Position numbers and translations under genes: made by a program. A stretch of DNA of 43,247 bases from Patescibacteria group bacterium (lineage in GTDB: Bacteria; Patescibacteriota; UBA1384; 2-12-FULL-50-11), in assembly GCA_022843855.1 (NCBI GenBank), contig JALHMV010000005.1, positions 1-43,247 on the forward strand, in the 5' to 3' direction. A model generated the notes under the pieces. It ran no database searches. It saw only the letters and a program-made list of their open reading frames with translations, and had not been told where the DNA came from. Positions 21,881 to 31,044 of this stretch are shown here, one piece after another; position 1 is the first letter of the stretch; each line of letters starts with the position of its first letter.

Positions 21881-23076
21881 TGAAAGTCGCTTACCAGCTT
21901 GTAGATCGGTCCGAGAACGGATGCGACGATAAACGCCACCCCGATACCCATCACCAGCAACATAATCGGCTCGATCAGGGAAGCGAGGTTTTTGGTAAGG
22001 TTTTCAACCTCGCTGTCGTAGAAGCGGGTTATTTCTTGGAGAACCGATTCGATATTGCCGGACTCCTCGCCAAGGGTGGTTAACTGGCTGACCATCGGCG
22101 GAAACAACGGTTCTTTAGCCATCGCCGCCGAAAGCGGTTTACCGCTTTCGACTTCTTTGACGATGCGATTAAACGCGGCTTCGTAATGTTTGTTATCGAT
22201 GGTTTTTTGAACGATCCGAATCGCTTCGATGATCGGTAGGCTGGCTTTAATGAGCATGCTCATGGTTCGGGAGAACGTTGACATATAAACCTTAGTCGTC
22301 AACATGCCGAAGACTGGGAGTTTGATTTTGAGCTTGTCGTAGACAAGCCGTCCGCGCGGGCGGCCGAACCAAAGCTTAAGAAGATAGAGGAGGCCGATAA
22401 AAATCGGGGCGACGATATAGAAGTAATTTCGTAAAATTTCGCTAGTGGTGAAGAGCAGTTTGGTCGTGGTTGGCAGTTCGGCGCCAAAATCAGCGAAGAC
22501 GGTTTTGAGGCTGGGCAGAACAAAGAAAACGATTAAGAACGCGACGCCGATTAACGCGATAAAGATAATAGCGGGATACATCATCGCGCCTCGGACCTTG
22601 GAGATGAGATCGGCTTGTTTCTCCTGTTGGTCCGCAAGGTTGAAGAGAACGTCGGCGAGCTGGCCGGTCTGTTCGCCGGCTCGGATAACGGCGGTGTAGA
22701 CCTCCGGAAAAACCTTCGGGTACTTCATCATCGTTGTCGAAAGCGGCTGGCCGCCCTTAACCTGAGCGATGAGCTCCAAGATAATTTTCTGAAAATGTTT
22801 ATTGTTGGTTTGGTGGTGCAGCGCTTCGAGCGCTTTGACGGCCGGCAGGCCAGCCTTGATCATGACGGCGAGTTGGCGGGTGAAGATAATCCGCTCCTTG
22901 AGCGGCACTTTGGTCCGTTTAAATAGTGTGAATCCTCCGCTGCCGGCGACGATTCTAATCGGAACAAGTCGACGTTCGCGTAAAATCCGGCCAGCCGACG
23001 AGACGTTATCTGCTTCAATCTGACCGGTCTGTTTTTTGCCTGCCGCGTCTTTGGCGGTATAGGTAAACGTTGGCAT
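21877..23076 (-). CDS. pilC: Type IV pilus inner-membrane platform protein PilC (GspF family)
   Basis: The product of 399 residues contains two GspF domains (about 65-190 and 270-395), each with RQLAVMIKAGLP/SRTMSMLIKASLP-like starts, and three membrane helices, the standard PilC layout. It opens with the typical TYTAKDAAGKKQTGQIEA strand. PilC is the rotor platform turned by PilB to add pilins. It starts one base inside the pilB stop (23076) and overlaps the PilV-like gene by four bases. Confidence 0.93.
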   Translation of the reverse strand: MPTFTYTAKDAAGKKQTGQIEADNVSSAGRILRERRLVPIRIVAGSGGFTLFKRTKVPLKERIIFTRQLAVMIKAGLPAVKALEALHHQTNNKHFQKIILELIAQVKGGQPLSTTMMKYPKVFPEVYTAVIRAGEQTGQLADVLFNLADQQEKQADLISKVRGAMMYPAIIFIALIGVAFLIVFFVLPSLKTVFADFGAELPTTTKLLFTTSEILRNYFYIVAPIFIGLLYLLKLWFGRPRGRLVYDKLKIKLPVFGMLTTKVYMSTFSRTMSMLIKASLPIIEAIRIVQKTIDNKHYEAAFNRIVKEVESGKPLSAAMAKEPLFPPMVSQLTTLGEESGNIESVLQEITRFYDSEVENLTKNLASLIEPIMLLVMGIGVAFIVASVLGPIYKLVSDFQ

Positions 23077-24968
23077 CAGTCTTTGGTGACGCGCCAGACT
23101 TCTTCAATCGTGGTTAAGCCGTCGAGCGCCTTCAGAATACCGTCTTGCTTGAGGGTAATTAGTCCGTCCTTTCTGGCCTGAATCATGAGCTCCGAGCTGG
23201 ACGCGCGTTTAATTGTGAGTTGTCTAACTGGTTCGGTTACCGCGAGCACTTCAAAGATTCCGATTCGGCCTTTGTAGCCAGAATTACCACACGCCGCACA
23301 CCCACTCCCGATAAAGAGTTTTCTCTTGGCGTTTGCTTCGCTTTTTTCGGGCTCGGGTAGGGTGTCGATCTCTGCCTTGATGACGGTTAGGTGTTCAGGT
23401 TTCGGGTCGACTTCCTGTTTGCACTTCTCACAGATTTTGCGGCACAATCGTTGGGCGACGATAGCGTTGGTACTTGATGTAATTAGAAACGGCTCGATAC
23501 CCATGTCGAGCAAGCGAGGAAGAGCTCCGGCAGAGTCGTTGGTGTGCAAACTTGACAGAACGACGTGTCCAGTGAGGGCGGCGTTGATAGCGATATCGGC
23601 GGTTTCTTTGTCTCGAATTTCACCAACCATCACGACATCTGGGTCTTGTCGCAAGATTGAGCGCAAACCGCTGGCAAAGGTAAAGTTGATCTTGGAGTTG
23701 ACTTGGCTCTGGTTAACACCGGGCATCCGGTACTCAACTGGATCTTCCATCGTAATAATGTTGATCGCCTCGTCCTTGATCCGATGAATCATCGCGTAGA
23801 GCGTTGTTGATTTACCGGAACCAGTCGGACCAGTGATGAGCGTCATGCCGTGCGCTTTGGTGAGGTTGTCTTCAAGAACCTTTAAAGCCCGTCCGCGAAC
23901 GCCAAGATCGTTGAGGTTTAAGACCCCGCCCGAGTGATCCAGGACACGAGCGACAACTTTTTCGCCGTTAACTGTGGGAAGCGTCGAGATACGAAAATCG
24001 ATCTTGGCGCCGTCAAGCAGGATCTGAATCCGCCCGTCTTGCGGTAGGCGAGTTTCGTCGATCTTGAGGTTGGCGAGAATCTTAACGCGGCTCGTGATGG
24101 CCGCTTGGACGTCTTTCGGAAGCGTCAGAACTTTGCGTAAAACGCCGTCGATGCGAAAACGGACGGTCACGTCTTCTTCTGAGGGCTCGATATGTATATC
24201 TGAGGCTTTCTCTCGAACCGATCGCTTAAGGAGCGTCGTCACAATCTTGGCGGCGGGTGAGGTCTCGGTAATCTCGTCTTGACTGACTCTCTCGGCCTCT
24301 TTAGCTGCCTTCTCTTCGTCCTCCTCCGAAACCTCAACCAGTTCGCCGAGCTCGGATTGCATGCCGGAGTACTGATCGAGGATGTGATTGACGTCCTCGG
24401 CGGTTGAGATAAACGATTTCACGATCTTGCCCGAGGCTTTGCGAATCGCGTTAAAGGCTTCTTCGTTCTCCGGGTCTGTCATACCGATAAAGAGCGTTTT
24501 ATCTTTCAGGGCGAACGGCACTGCCTGGTATTTGCGAGCGATCGGTTCGGGCACGAGGGCGAGGATGTCTTTGGGGATCGTCTTATCAACCAATTCGATA
24601 AATTGGATGTTGGATTCGCGGTTATGAAGATCGGTGACGCGGAATTGCTCATCGACTGGTTCAGTTGTTTTGCCGGCGTTGCTCGAAGCGGTGACTTGAT
24701 CGGTCAGATCTTCGGTCAGATCAAAATCGGGGGTGGTGGTGGCGGCAAGCGTAATATTCTGCCGTTTGCCGCCGAAAGTCGTTGTAATCTTACGTTCTGG
24801 GAGACGGGTGAGCTTGAAGTTACCGAGTCCCTTCAGCTCAACTGGTTCGCCGCCGGCGAGTGTTTCGCCGATAATCTCGGTCAGACCCTTGAGGTAGGCA
24901 CGTACTCTAAAGCCGGGTTGTCCGGTTTTTGTGCTTAATTTTTTGACGATATCGTTGGTGACTGCCAC
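23076..24968 (-). CDS. pilB: Pilus extension ATPase PilB with N-terminal HU/IHF-like domain
   Basis: The product of 630 residues drives pilin polymerisation by ATP hydrolysis. From about residue 110 it is a standard GspE/PilB: N2 domain, ASDIHIEP box, Walker A GPTGSGKST (380-388), the Asp box and Walker B region in RQDPDVVMVGEIRD, His box LSSLHTNDS and a four-Cys metal site (CRKICEKC and CAAC). Residues 1-92 instead resemble a DNA-binding HU/IHF monomer: helix pair, then GGEPVELKGLGNFKLTR, a beta-arm region with GGKRQ and the ending TPDFDLTEDLTDQV. The RNPxTG arm tip with its Pro is missing. GTG 24968 has GGAGGG 4 nt upstream. This fusion is unusual; the domain may bind DNA or be structural. 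Confidence 0.9.
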   Translation of the reverse strand: MAVTNDIVKKLSTKTGQPGFRVRAYLKGLTEIIGETLAGGEPVELKGLGNFKLTRLPERKITTTFGGKRQNITLAATTTPDFDLTEDLTDQVTASSNAGKTTEPVDEQFRVTDLHNRESNIQFIELVDKTIPKDILALVPEPIARKYQAVPFALKDKTLFIGMTDPENEEAFNAIRKASGKIVKSFISTAEDVNHILDQYSGMQSELGELVEVSEEDEEKAAKEAERVSQDEITETSPAAKIVTTLLKRSVREKASDIHIEPSEEDVTVRFRIDGVLRKVLTLPKDVQAAITSRVKILANLKIDETRLPQDGRIQILLDGAKIDFRISTLPTVNGEKVVARVLDHSGGVLNLNDLGVRGRALKVLEDNLTKAHGMTLITGPTGSGKSTTLYAMIHRIKDEAINIITMEDPVEYRMPGVNQSQVNSKINFTFASGLRSILRQDPDVVMVGEIRDKETADIAINAALTGHVVLSSLHTNDSAGALPRLLDMGIEPFLITSSTNAIVAQRLCRKICEKCKQEVDPKPEHLTVIKAEIDTLPEPEKSEANAKRKLFIGSGCAACGNSGYKGRIGIFEVLAVTEPVRQLTIKRASSSELMIQARKDGLITLKQDGILKALDGLTTIEEVWRVTKD

Positions 24969-24983
24969 GTTCCCTCCTTTTCC

Positions 24984-24989
24984 ATCCTA
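24984..24989 (-). promoter_or_regulatory. -10 box of the pilus operon
   Basis: TAGGAT preceded by TGT (extended -10 type) on the minus strand, 15 nt before GTG 24968. AAAGGAGGG in between serves as ribosome site, in contrast to the leaderless starts elsewhere. No convincing -35 box is seen, so an alternative sigma factor is possible. Confidence 0.4.
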
Positions 24990-25017
24990 ACAGACCGCTA
25001 GCCAACGAAAAAATGAA

Positions 25018-25050
25018 CAAAAAAATGACCGCGGCAGGGCACCGCGGTCA
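25018..25050 (-). terminator. Terminator of the sigma factor gene
   Basis: TGACCGCGG (25026-25034) pairs with CCGCGGTCA (25042-25050) around a 7-nt loop, with seven Ts following on the minus strand and another T-rich run beyond. The stop codon of the sigma gene forms part of the stem. It separates that gene from the pilus operon. Confidence 0.85.
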
Positions 25051-25659
25051 GGGTGGGGGGACGCAACCGTTGCGACCAGCCTTCTCTTGGGTAGGCGACC
25101 ATACAGACGACTTACCAGCCGATTCGGCCAACAGCGCTTGAAGTTGTGCTCGCCCGCGGACCAAGCGACTTTTGACAGCGCTGGGGGTGATCCCCAGCTC
25201 GCTCGCGACGGCTTCAACTTCTCCTCCCTCGAACATAATCAGACTGACCACATCGCGGTTGATCAGCGGTATTTGTCGCGTGAGTCGTTTCGCATCATCT
25301 ATCTCCAGTCGCTGAAGTACCTCGTTCTCGATTTCGTTCGGAGAGATAAGGGCATCGCCCTGTTCGTCGATGGGTAGGACGTGCTTTTGGCGCTTTCGCC
25401 AATCGAGAGCGCTTCTTACGACGGTTGTGCCGATGTATCCAAGTAATTGCCGCTCGTTGTCGTGGCGGATCGTGCCGCTTTGAGCGGCACGCAAGACCTT
25501 GAGGCAGGTCTCACCATACATATCTTCAGCCGCATCTTGGTTGCCCGTATAATGCCAAGCTATCCGAATGAAACGGGACCGAAATTGTGTCAGAAGCCGC
25601 TCGATCGTAGCTCGGACTTGATCCCCTGACGCTGCGGGTGGTGGTTGGAATGTTTTCAT
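25048..25659 (-). CDS. RNA polymerase sigma-70 family factor (ECF-like)
   Basis: The product of 203 residues has only sigma regions 2 and 4, as in ECF factors: region 2 around residues 18-60 (FRSRFIRIAWHYTGNQDAAEDMYGE) and region 4 around 130-175 with helix-turn-helix ELGITPSAVKSRLVRGRAQL. ATG 25659 is preceded by AAGGAG at 5 nt; an upstream in-frame ATG lacks this. It would direct RNA polymerase to a special promoter set. No anti-sigma gene is next to it. The pilus operon starts 80 nt downstream on the same strand behind a strong terminator, so control of that operon is possible but not shown. Confidence 0.85.
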   Translation of the reverse strand: MKTFQPPPAASGDQVRATIERLLTQFRSRFIRIAWHYTGNQDAAEDMYGETCLKVLRAAQSGTIRHDNERQLLGYIGTTVVRSALDWRKRQKHVLPIDEQGDALISPNEIENEVLQRLEIDDAKRLTRQIPLINRDVVSLIMFEGGEVEAVASELGITPSAVKSRLVRGRAQLQALLAESAGKSSVWSPTQEKAGRNGCVPPP

Positions 25660-25774
25660 GACGCTCCTTGGTAAAAGGTGCAAGTCCCAGGATTGTAATC
25701 AAAAACACTTCGATTGAGAACACGGTACGAACGCAGCCCGCTGAGTCGTGACTTTCTAGGCTGTTCGTGGCAGT

Positions 25775-27253
25775 ATGAGCATCGACATGTCATCGCTTTA
25801 TCGACAGTATCGGCCGCAACAGTTTAGCGATGTTTTAGGTCAAGATCATATTAGTACAACGCTCCAGGCGGCGCTCAAGGCCGATCGGATTGGTCACGCA
25901 TACCTTTTTTCGGGACCGCGCGGAACCGGTAAGACAACGCTCGCTCGTCTTTTTGCCCGGGCGATCAACTGCCCGAAGCGCCTCAAGAGCGGTGACCCGT
26001 GCGGAAAATGTTCGATCTGTCAGGAGATTGCGGCCGGAAAGGCCGTTGATGTATTTGAGATTGACGCGGCATCTAATCGCGGGATCGACGAGATTCGTGA
26101 GCTCCGTGACCGAATCGCTTTTAGCCCAGTTCAAGCTAAGTACAAGGTCTTTGTTATCGATGAGGTTCATATGCTGACGAAGGAGGCGTTTAATGCCTTG
26201 CTCAAAACCCTCGAAGAGCCGCCGGCTCACGCAGTATTTATCTTAGCTACGACCGAGCTCCACAAGGTGCCTGATACGATCGTTTCGCGCTGCCAGCGGT
26301 TTGCGTTTCATCGAGCTTCGGGGGAGGCGCTGACTAAATTGCTTAGCGAAACTGCTGCGCAGGAGAAGATTGAGATCAACGAAAGCGGTATCGTAGCCGT
26401 TGCCGAACGAGCAGACGGTTCATATCGTGACGCGCTGACCCTGCTCGGCAACATCGCGACGCACACTGGTTTGCTCGACGCAACCAAAGTCCGTGAGCTC
26501 CTCGGGCTGCCGCACACCGAAACCGTCAGCCGAGTTTTGGAGCTGATTCAAACAGGCGGAGCAACCGAACTGGCCGAGGTTCTCCGTACCTATATCGCCG
26601 ACGGCCTTGACTTGCCGTCGCTGGTAAAATCGATCGCCGATGAGTGCAAGAACGCACTTCTGAACGGATCAGCTGCCCACCCGCCGGAAGAATTAGCGCA
26701 ACTGCTCGAGCAGCTCCTCCTGAGTCTGGCTCGTTCGCGCACCTCGACCGATCCGACGGCGCTGTTAAGCGCTCATCTTATCGGCCAAGCGCTTAATCGA
26801 AGTCAAACAGTACCGCCGCCAAGCGCGCCGATCGTACGCGACGTTCGGCCACCTGCGGCGCCTTCAGCCGAACCGCCGACCGTTGACGCCGTCGTTTCTG
26901 CTCCGGCTCCGGCTAAGCCGGTCGCGATGCGAGCCGATACAGCGGCCGACTTTTGGCCGCATTTCCTCGAGGGAATTAAGGGCCACAACCACGCGCTCTA
27001 TATGGTAGTTCGCTCGGCCGCGCTTGAAGGACTCACTGATGACAAGGTCGTCATCGCTGTCAAATTCCGTTTTTACGTTGACCGGTTAACAGAAATTCGC
27101 AATAAGAAGATTATCGAGAACGTTGCCAGCGAGGTTGGCGGTCGCCGGCTGGGGCTAGAGTGCGTTATTCGTCCCGAGCTTACGGTGGTTGCGCCGACTG
27201 ATGATTTGGTTCGAACAGTTGTTGATGTATTTGAAGTAGAGGAGAGCGCATGA
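25775..27253 (+). CDS. dnaX: DNA polymerase III subunit gamma/tau
   Basis: The product of 492 residues is the clamp-loader ATPase. Seen are YRQYRPQQFSDVLGQ at the start, Walker A GPRGTGKTT, the zinc Cys set (NCPK, PCGKCSIC), the DEVHML Walker B box and the sensor ATTELHKVP. A Pro/Ala-rich linker (about 345-385) leads to a C-terminal domain that may contact the polymerase or helicase. A second start at 25787 is possible. The stop overlaps the dnaB start (ATGA), and the order dnaX-dnaB-pcrA groups three replication genes in one operon. I saw no A-rich slippery site that would yield a separate gamma form. Confidence 0.93.
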   Translation: MSIDMSSLYRQYRPQQFSDVLGQDHISTTLQAALKADRIGHAYLFSGPRGTGKTTLARLFARAINCPKRLKSGDPCGKCSICQEIAAGKAVDVFEIDAASNRGIDEIRELRDRIAFSPVQAKYKVFVIDEVHMLTKEAFNALLKTLEEPPAHAVFILATTELHKVPDTIVSRCQRFAFHRASGEALTKLLSETAAQEKIEINESGIVAVAERADGSYRDALTLLGNIATHTGLLDATKVRELLGLPHTETVSRVLELIQTGGATELAEVLRTYIADGLDLPSLVKSIADECKNALLNGSAAHPPEELAQLLEQLLLSLARSRTSTDPTALLSAHLIGQALNRSQTVPPPSAPIVRDVRPPAAPSAEPPTVDAVVSAPAPAKPVAMRADTAADFWPHFLEGIKGHNHALYMVVRSAALEGLTDDKVVIAVKFRFYVDRLTEIRNKKIIENVASEVGGRRLGLECVIRPELTVVAPTDDLVRTVVDVFEVEESA

Positions 27254-28623
27254 GTATCGGTAAATTACCGCCCCAAAATAACGAAGCAGAAGCCGCGGTA
27301 TTGGGGGCAATTCTTGTCAACAAGGATGCGATGGACAAAATCGCCGATGTTATCATCGCGGATGACTTCTACCGACAGGATCATCAAAAGATTTTCCGAG
27401 CGATTTTACGTCTGTTTGAGAAGCGGGCCCCGATCGATCTGGTGACGCTGACCAACGAGCTCGAATCGCTCAAAGAGCTGGATTCGGTCGGCGGCGCTGC
27501 GTACCTCGCAGAACTGGTCAACACCGTCCCGACAGCTTTACATGTTTTACACTACGCCGAGATCGTTAGACACAAAGCAACGCTGCGCCGGGTTCTGAAC
27601 GCCGGACAGAAGATCGCTGAGCTTGGGTACGACGAAGATAAGGAGGTTCAAGAGATCTTGGATGAAGCCGAGTCCGCACTATTCGGCGTTTCGAGACAGC
27701 TCTTGAAAGATAATTTTCAGGTTATTAGCGACATCTTGGCAGCCAGCTTTGATCGAATCGACAAGCTTCATCGGGAGAAGGGCTTGCTGCGCGGCGTCAC
27801 GACTGGTTTTCGAGGGTTGGATAACCTCCTGTCTGGGCTTCAGCCGTCCGACCTCATTATCTTGGCTGCCAGGCCGAGTATGGGTAAAACAACCTTTGCT
27901 TTAAACATCGCCTTAAATGCGGCCGTCAAGGCCAAAGTCCCGGTCGGCTTCTTTAGTCTTGAGCAAAGTAAAGAGCAGATCGTTGACCGTCTTATCTGCG
28001 CTCAGGCGATGGTTGATGGTTGGAAGCTGCGAACCGGCAACCTTAGCGAAGATGATTTTCCGGCTATCGGTATGGCGATGGGAACGCTGGCTGAGGCACC
28101 GATCTATATCGACGATTCACCCAATCTCACCGCGATCGAGATACGAACCAAAGCTCGCCGCCTGAAAGCAGAGCAAAAACTCGGCCTAATCGTTATCGAT
28201 TACCTTCAGCTGCTCGAGGCTTCTCGCCGTGACGGTCGAGATTCGAACCGAGTCCAGGAAGTGTCTGAAATCTCCCGTTCGCTCAAAGCCTTGGCTCGTG
28301 AGCTGGACGTGCCGGTCATCGCACTCTCCCAGCTGTCACGGAATGTTGAGAACCGCGACAAGAAACTACCGCAACTATCCGATCTTCGAGAGTCGGGTTC
28401 GATCGAACAGGACGCTGACGTTGTTATGTTTCTCTATCGTGAGGATTACTACGATCGGGAAACGGAGCGAAAAGGCATTACTGATGTTCTCATTCGTAAG
28501 CATCGAAACGGTCCGATCGGCGAGTGCGAGCTGCACTTCAAGGCCGAGCAGTCTCGATTCTATGATGTGGAACGGCGGGTTAAGCCCGGTGCGGCACCGC
28601 GTCCAGCTCCGAAGGCCCAGTAA
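27250..28623 (+). CDS. dnaB: Replicative DNA helicase DnaB
   Basis: The product of 457 residues has the N-terminal helical domain (PPQNNEAEAAVLGAIL, DFYRQDHQKIF) and the RecA-like motor with Walker A ARPSMGKTT (about residue 205-213), IVIDYLQLL, LSQLSRNVE and the R-finger region DLRESGSIEQDADVV. It unwinds DNA at the fork as a hexameric ring. No intein is present at the usual insertion site in the Walker A loop. It overlaps dnaX by four bases and the following helicase gene by one (TAATG). Confidence 0.96.
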   Translation: MSIGKLPPQNNEAEAAVLGAILVNKDAMDKIADVIIADDFYRQDHQKIFRAILRLFEKRAPIDLVTLTNELESLKELDSVGGAAYLAELVNTVPTALHVLHYAEIVRHKATLRRVLNAGQKIAELGYDEDKEVQEILDEAESALFGVSRQLLKDNFQVISDILAASFDRIDKLHREKGLLRGVTTGFRGLDNLLSGLQPSDLIILAARPSMGKTTFALNIALNAAVKAKVPVGFFSLEQSKEQIVDRLICAQAMVDGWKLRTGNLSEDDFPAIGMAMGTLAEAPIYIDDSPNLTAIEIRTKARRLKAEQKLGLIVIDYLQLLEASRRDGRDSNRVQEVSEISRSLKALARELDVPVIALSQLSRNVENRDKKLPQLSDLRESGSIEQDADVVMFLYREDYYDRETERKGITDVLIRKHRNGPIGECELHFKAEQSRFYDVERRVKPGAAPRPAPKAQ

Positions 28624-30500
28624 TGACAGTCGTGGAGGGGAGAGACACAGTTCTGGAAGGTTTGAATCCGGCTCAAAAGGAAGCGGTACTGGCCACCGAC
28701 GGGCCTGTTTTGATACTCGCTGGTGCGGGGAGCGGCAAAACTAAGTGCTTAACTCATCGACTCGCTCATATTGTGGCAACCAAAAAGGCGGACTTGAACC
28801 AAATCCTCGCGATTACCTTTACGAACAAAGCTGCGCAAGAGTTAGCCGGTCGGATCGCCAAGATCTTGGGCTTGCCCGTCCAGGATCTGCAGCGTAACCC
28901 TGGTCTGTTTATGCGCCGCTATCTGCCGTGGGTCGGCACGTTCCACTCGGTCTGTGTCCGGATTTTGCGGGCCGAGCACGAACAGTTGGGACTGCCCAAG
29001 TCGTTTACGATTTTTGACTCTGACGACTCGCTGTCGCTTGTTCGCGGATTGATTAAGGATCTTGGCTACGATCCAAAGCAGTTCTCGCCCAACGCGGTAC
29101 GCGGAGCGATCTCAAGCGCCAAAAATGAGCTGCTAACTCCTGAGGAGTACGCCAAATACGCCCAAGGGTATTTTCAAGAAATCGTGGTCCAGGTGTACCG
29201 ACGGTATCAGAAGCGCCTCGTTGAGCTAGGCGCGCTCGATTTTGACGATCTCATTATGGCGGTCGTCAAATTGCTGGAGCAGTTTCCGGAAACCAGGCGG
29301 AAGTATCAGGAGCAGTTTCGCTACGTCATGGTTGATGAGTATCAGGACACAAACCACGCTCAGTATCGTTTGACGGGTCTACTAGTTAACTCCCAGACCC
29401 AAAACTTGTGCGTCGTGGGTGACGACTATCAATCGATATATGGCTGGCGCGGCGCTAACTTCCACAACATCCTCAACTTCAATCGGGATTACCCAAAGGC
29501 AACGATCTGCAAGCTGGAGCAGAACTACCGCTCAACGAAAACAATCATTTCCGGTGCCGCCCAGGTGGTGGAACGGATCAAGCGCCGGAGCGATAAGAAG
29601 CTCTGGACCGATAACGAGGAGGGGCCGCCGATTTCGGTCTACGAGGCCAACAACGGCTACGGCGAAGCCGAGTTTATCGCTCGAGAGATCCGCGGGCTGA
29701 AAGTCTACGGCCATTCCTGGGGTGATTTCGCGGTTTTATACCGAACCAACGGTCAGTCCCGGGTGATCGAAGAAATATTTTTAGCGGAGGGCATTCCGTA
29801 CCGGTTAGTCGGTGCTCTGCGATTCTACGAACGCAAGGAGGTGAAGGATCTCTTAGCTTATCTTCGGTACCTCAACAACGAGAGCGATCGTCACGCCTTC
29901 GAACGAGCGATTAACACACCGCCACGCGGTATCGGCCCAAAAACCCTGGAGAAGGGCGGCGAGAAGGTTGAAGCGTTCCAGCGGAGTATGCGAGAAATTC
30001 GCGAACAGCTACCGCTTCTTAAACCAGTCGAAGTCCTCGACAAAGTATTGCACTTCAGTAAGTACAAGGGCTTTGTCGATGATGGGACGCCGGAAGGCGA
30101 GGGAAGAGTCGAAAACGTTGAAGAAATGGTTAACCTCGCCAGCGAGTTCGAATCGCTCGATGATTTTCTTGAGCACGTCACGCTGGTCAGCGATGTCGAT
30201 AACTACGACTCGTCGGCTGATGCGGTGACGTTGATGAGTATGCACGCGTCTAAGGGATTGGAATTCACCGTTGTCTTTCTGGCTGGGTGTGAGGAAGGAC
30301 TTTTCCCTCACATGAGAGCGCTCGACGAAGAGTCGGAGATGGATGAAGAGCGTCGACTCTGCTACGTCGCGATGACCCGCGCGCGAAAGCGGCTGTATCT
30401 GACACTAGCGCGCCAGCGATTGATGCACGGCGGGCTGATTAACACCATCCCCAGCCGCTTTATTCGCGAAATTGACCAAAACCTTCTCGATATGGTTTAG
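28623..30500 (+). CDS. pcrA: UvrD/PcrA-type superfamily 1 DNA helicase
   Basis: The product of 625 residues has the SF1A motifs in order: LNPAQKEAV (Q motif), AGAGSGKT (Walker A), AITFTNKAA, DEYQDTN, VVGDDYQSIYGWRGA, LEQNYRS, LMSMHASKGLEF and VAMTRARKRL. It translocates 3'-5' on DNA and takes part in repair and conflict removal. Motif III reads GDDYQSIYGW where GDDDQSIYSW/GW is usual. It is about 100 residues shorter than Bacillus PcrA and ends soon after motif VI, so the C-terminal RNA-polymerase-binding tail is missing. Rep or UvrD are alternative names for this subfamily. Confidence 0.9.
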   Translation: MTVVEGRDTVLEGLNPAQKEAVLATDGPVLILAGAGSGKTKCLTHRLAHIVATKKADLNQILAITFTNKAAQELAGRIAKILGLPVQDLQRNPGLFMRRYLPWVGTFHSVCVRILRAEHEQLGLPKSFTIFDSDDSLSLVRGLIKDLGYDPKQFSPNAVRGAISSAKNELLTPEEYAKYAQGYFQEIVVQVYRRYQKRLVELGALDFDDLIMAVVKLLEQFPETRRKYQEQFRYVMVDEYQDTNHAQYRLTGLLVNSQTQNLCVVGDDYQSIYGWRGANFHNILNFNRDYPKATICKLEQNYRSTKTIISGAAQVVERIKRRSDKKLWTDNEEGPPISVYEANNGYGEAEFIAREIRGLKVYGHSWGDFAVLYRTNGQSRVIEEIFLAEGIPYRLVGALRFYERKEVKDLLAYLRYLNNESDRHAFERAINTPPRGIGPKTLEKGGEKVEAFQRSMREIREQLPLLKPVEVLDKVLHFSKYKGFVDDGTPEGEGRVENVEEMVNLASEFESLDDFLEHVTLVSDVDNYDSSADAVTLMSMHASKGLEFTVVFLAGCEEGLFPHMRALDEESEMDEERRLCYVAMTRARKRLYLTLARQRLMHGGLINTIPSRFIREIDQNLLDMV

Positions 30501-30509
30501 CCCTTGTGG

Positions 30510-30515
30510 TTTAAT
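30510..30515 (+). promoter_or_regulatory. -10 box of the small membrane gene
   Basis: TTTAAT, 6 nt before ATG 30522. No ribosome site is present. A leaderless start is likely. Confidence 0.4.
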
Positions 30516-30521
30516 ACTGGC

Positions 30522-31001
30522 ATGGATCGCGAAACAGCCGAGCTGACAAATCTTCGACAGGAGATACTGGAACGCGTGCGCGGGCTGCACGGGATACTTA
30601 CCGTTTCAAGCTACCTGACGACAGCGTTTCTGATCGCTGGGTTTATTCTGGTAGCCTTTACGCCGGTAATACTGATGTACTGGTATGTCCTCCTTGCTCC
30701 ACTTGTTTTCGTGACGCTGACGTTCAATTATCAGGCCAACCAAATGACGATGGAGGCGGTAGGGGCGTATCTTCGCTCAAAAGAACAAGATTCTGGTTGG
30801 GAAACATTTTACGGCCACCACAAAAAACGGGTGCAATTGACGAGTTTTCTTAAAATAATGCCACTGATGATTCCGCAGTTGCTGCCTGCTATCCTGCTCA
30901 TCTCCAATGCTCCGCTAACAGATGGTCAAGCGATTCTCGCTTCGGTTGATATTGCCCTCTTCCTCCTTGTTGCGGCCAATTTCCGGTATAAATTGTTCTA
31001 G
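30522..31001 (+). CDS. Hypothetical membrane protein (159 residues)
   Basis: From ATG 30522 the product has a charged N-terminal helix (MDRETAELTNLRQEILERVR), two close hydrophobic segments (about 29-50 and 54-72), a polar loop with KEQDSGWETFYGHHKKR and a further pair (about 109-127 and 135-150). This gives about four membrane helices. No family was recognised. It lies alone between the replication operon and the wall-lytic gene and has its own -10 box, so it appears to be transcribed separately. Confidence 0.65.
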   Translation: MDRETAELTNLRQEILERVRGLHGILTVSSYLTTAFLIAGFILVAFTPVILMYWYVLLAPLVFVTLTFNYQANQMTMEAVGAYLRSKEQDSGWETFYGHHKKRVQLTSFLKIMPLMIPQLLPAILLISNAPLTDGQAILASVDIALFLLVAANFRYKLF

Positions 31002-31007
31002 TAACGA

Positions 31008-31035
31008 TTGACTTTTCGCCTCACTCGGCTACGGT
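31008..31035 (+). promoter_or_regulatory. Promoter of the DUF348/lysozyme-like gene
   Basis: TTGACT (31008-31013), 16 nt, TACGGT (31030-31035), 9 nt to ATG 31045. It is one of the clearest -35/-10 pairs leading directly to a start codon. Confidence 0.65.
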
Positions 31036-31044
31036 AAATCGTAC

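Noticed and set aside
25775-27253. Programmed frameshift in dnaX producing a gamma form
   Set aside because: No A-rich slippery heptamer with a following stem was seen in the second half of the gene.
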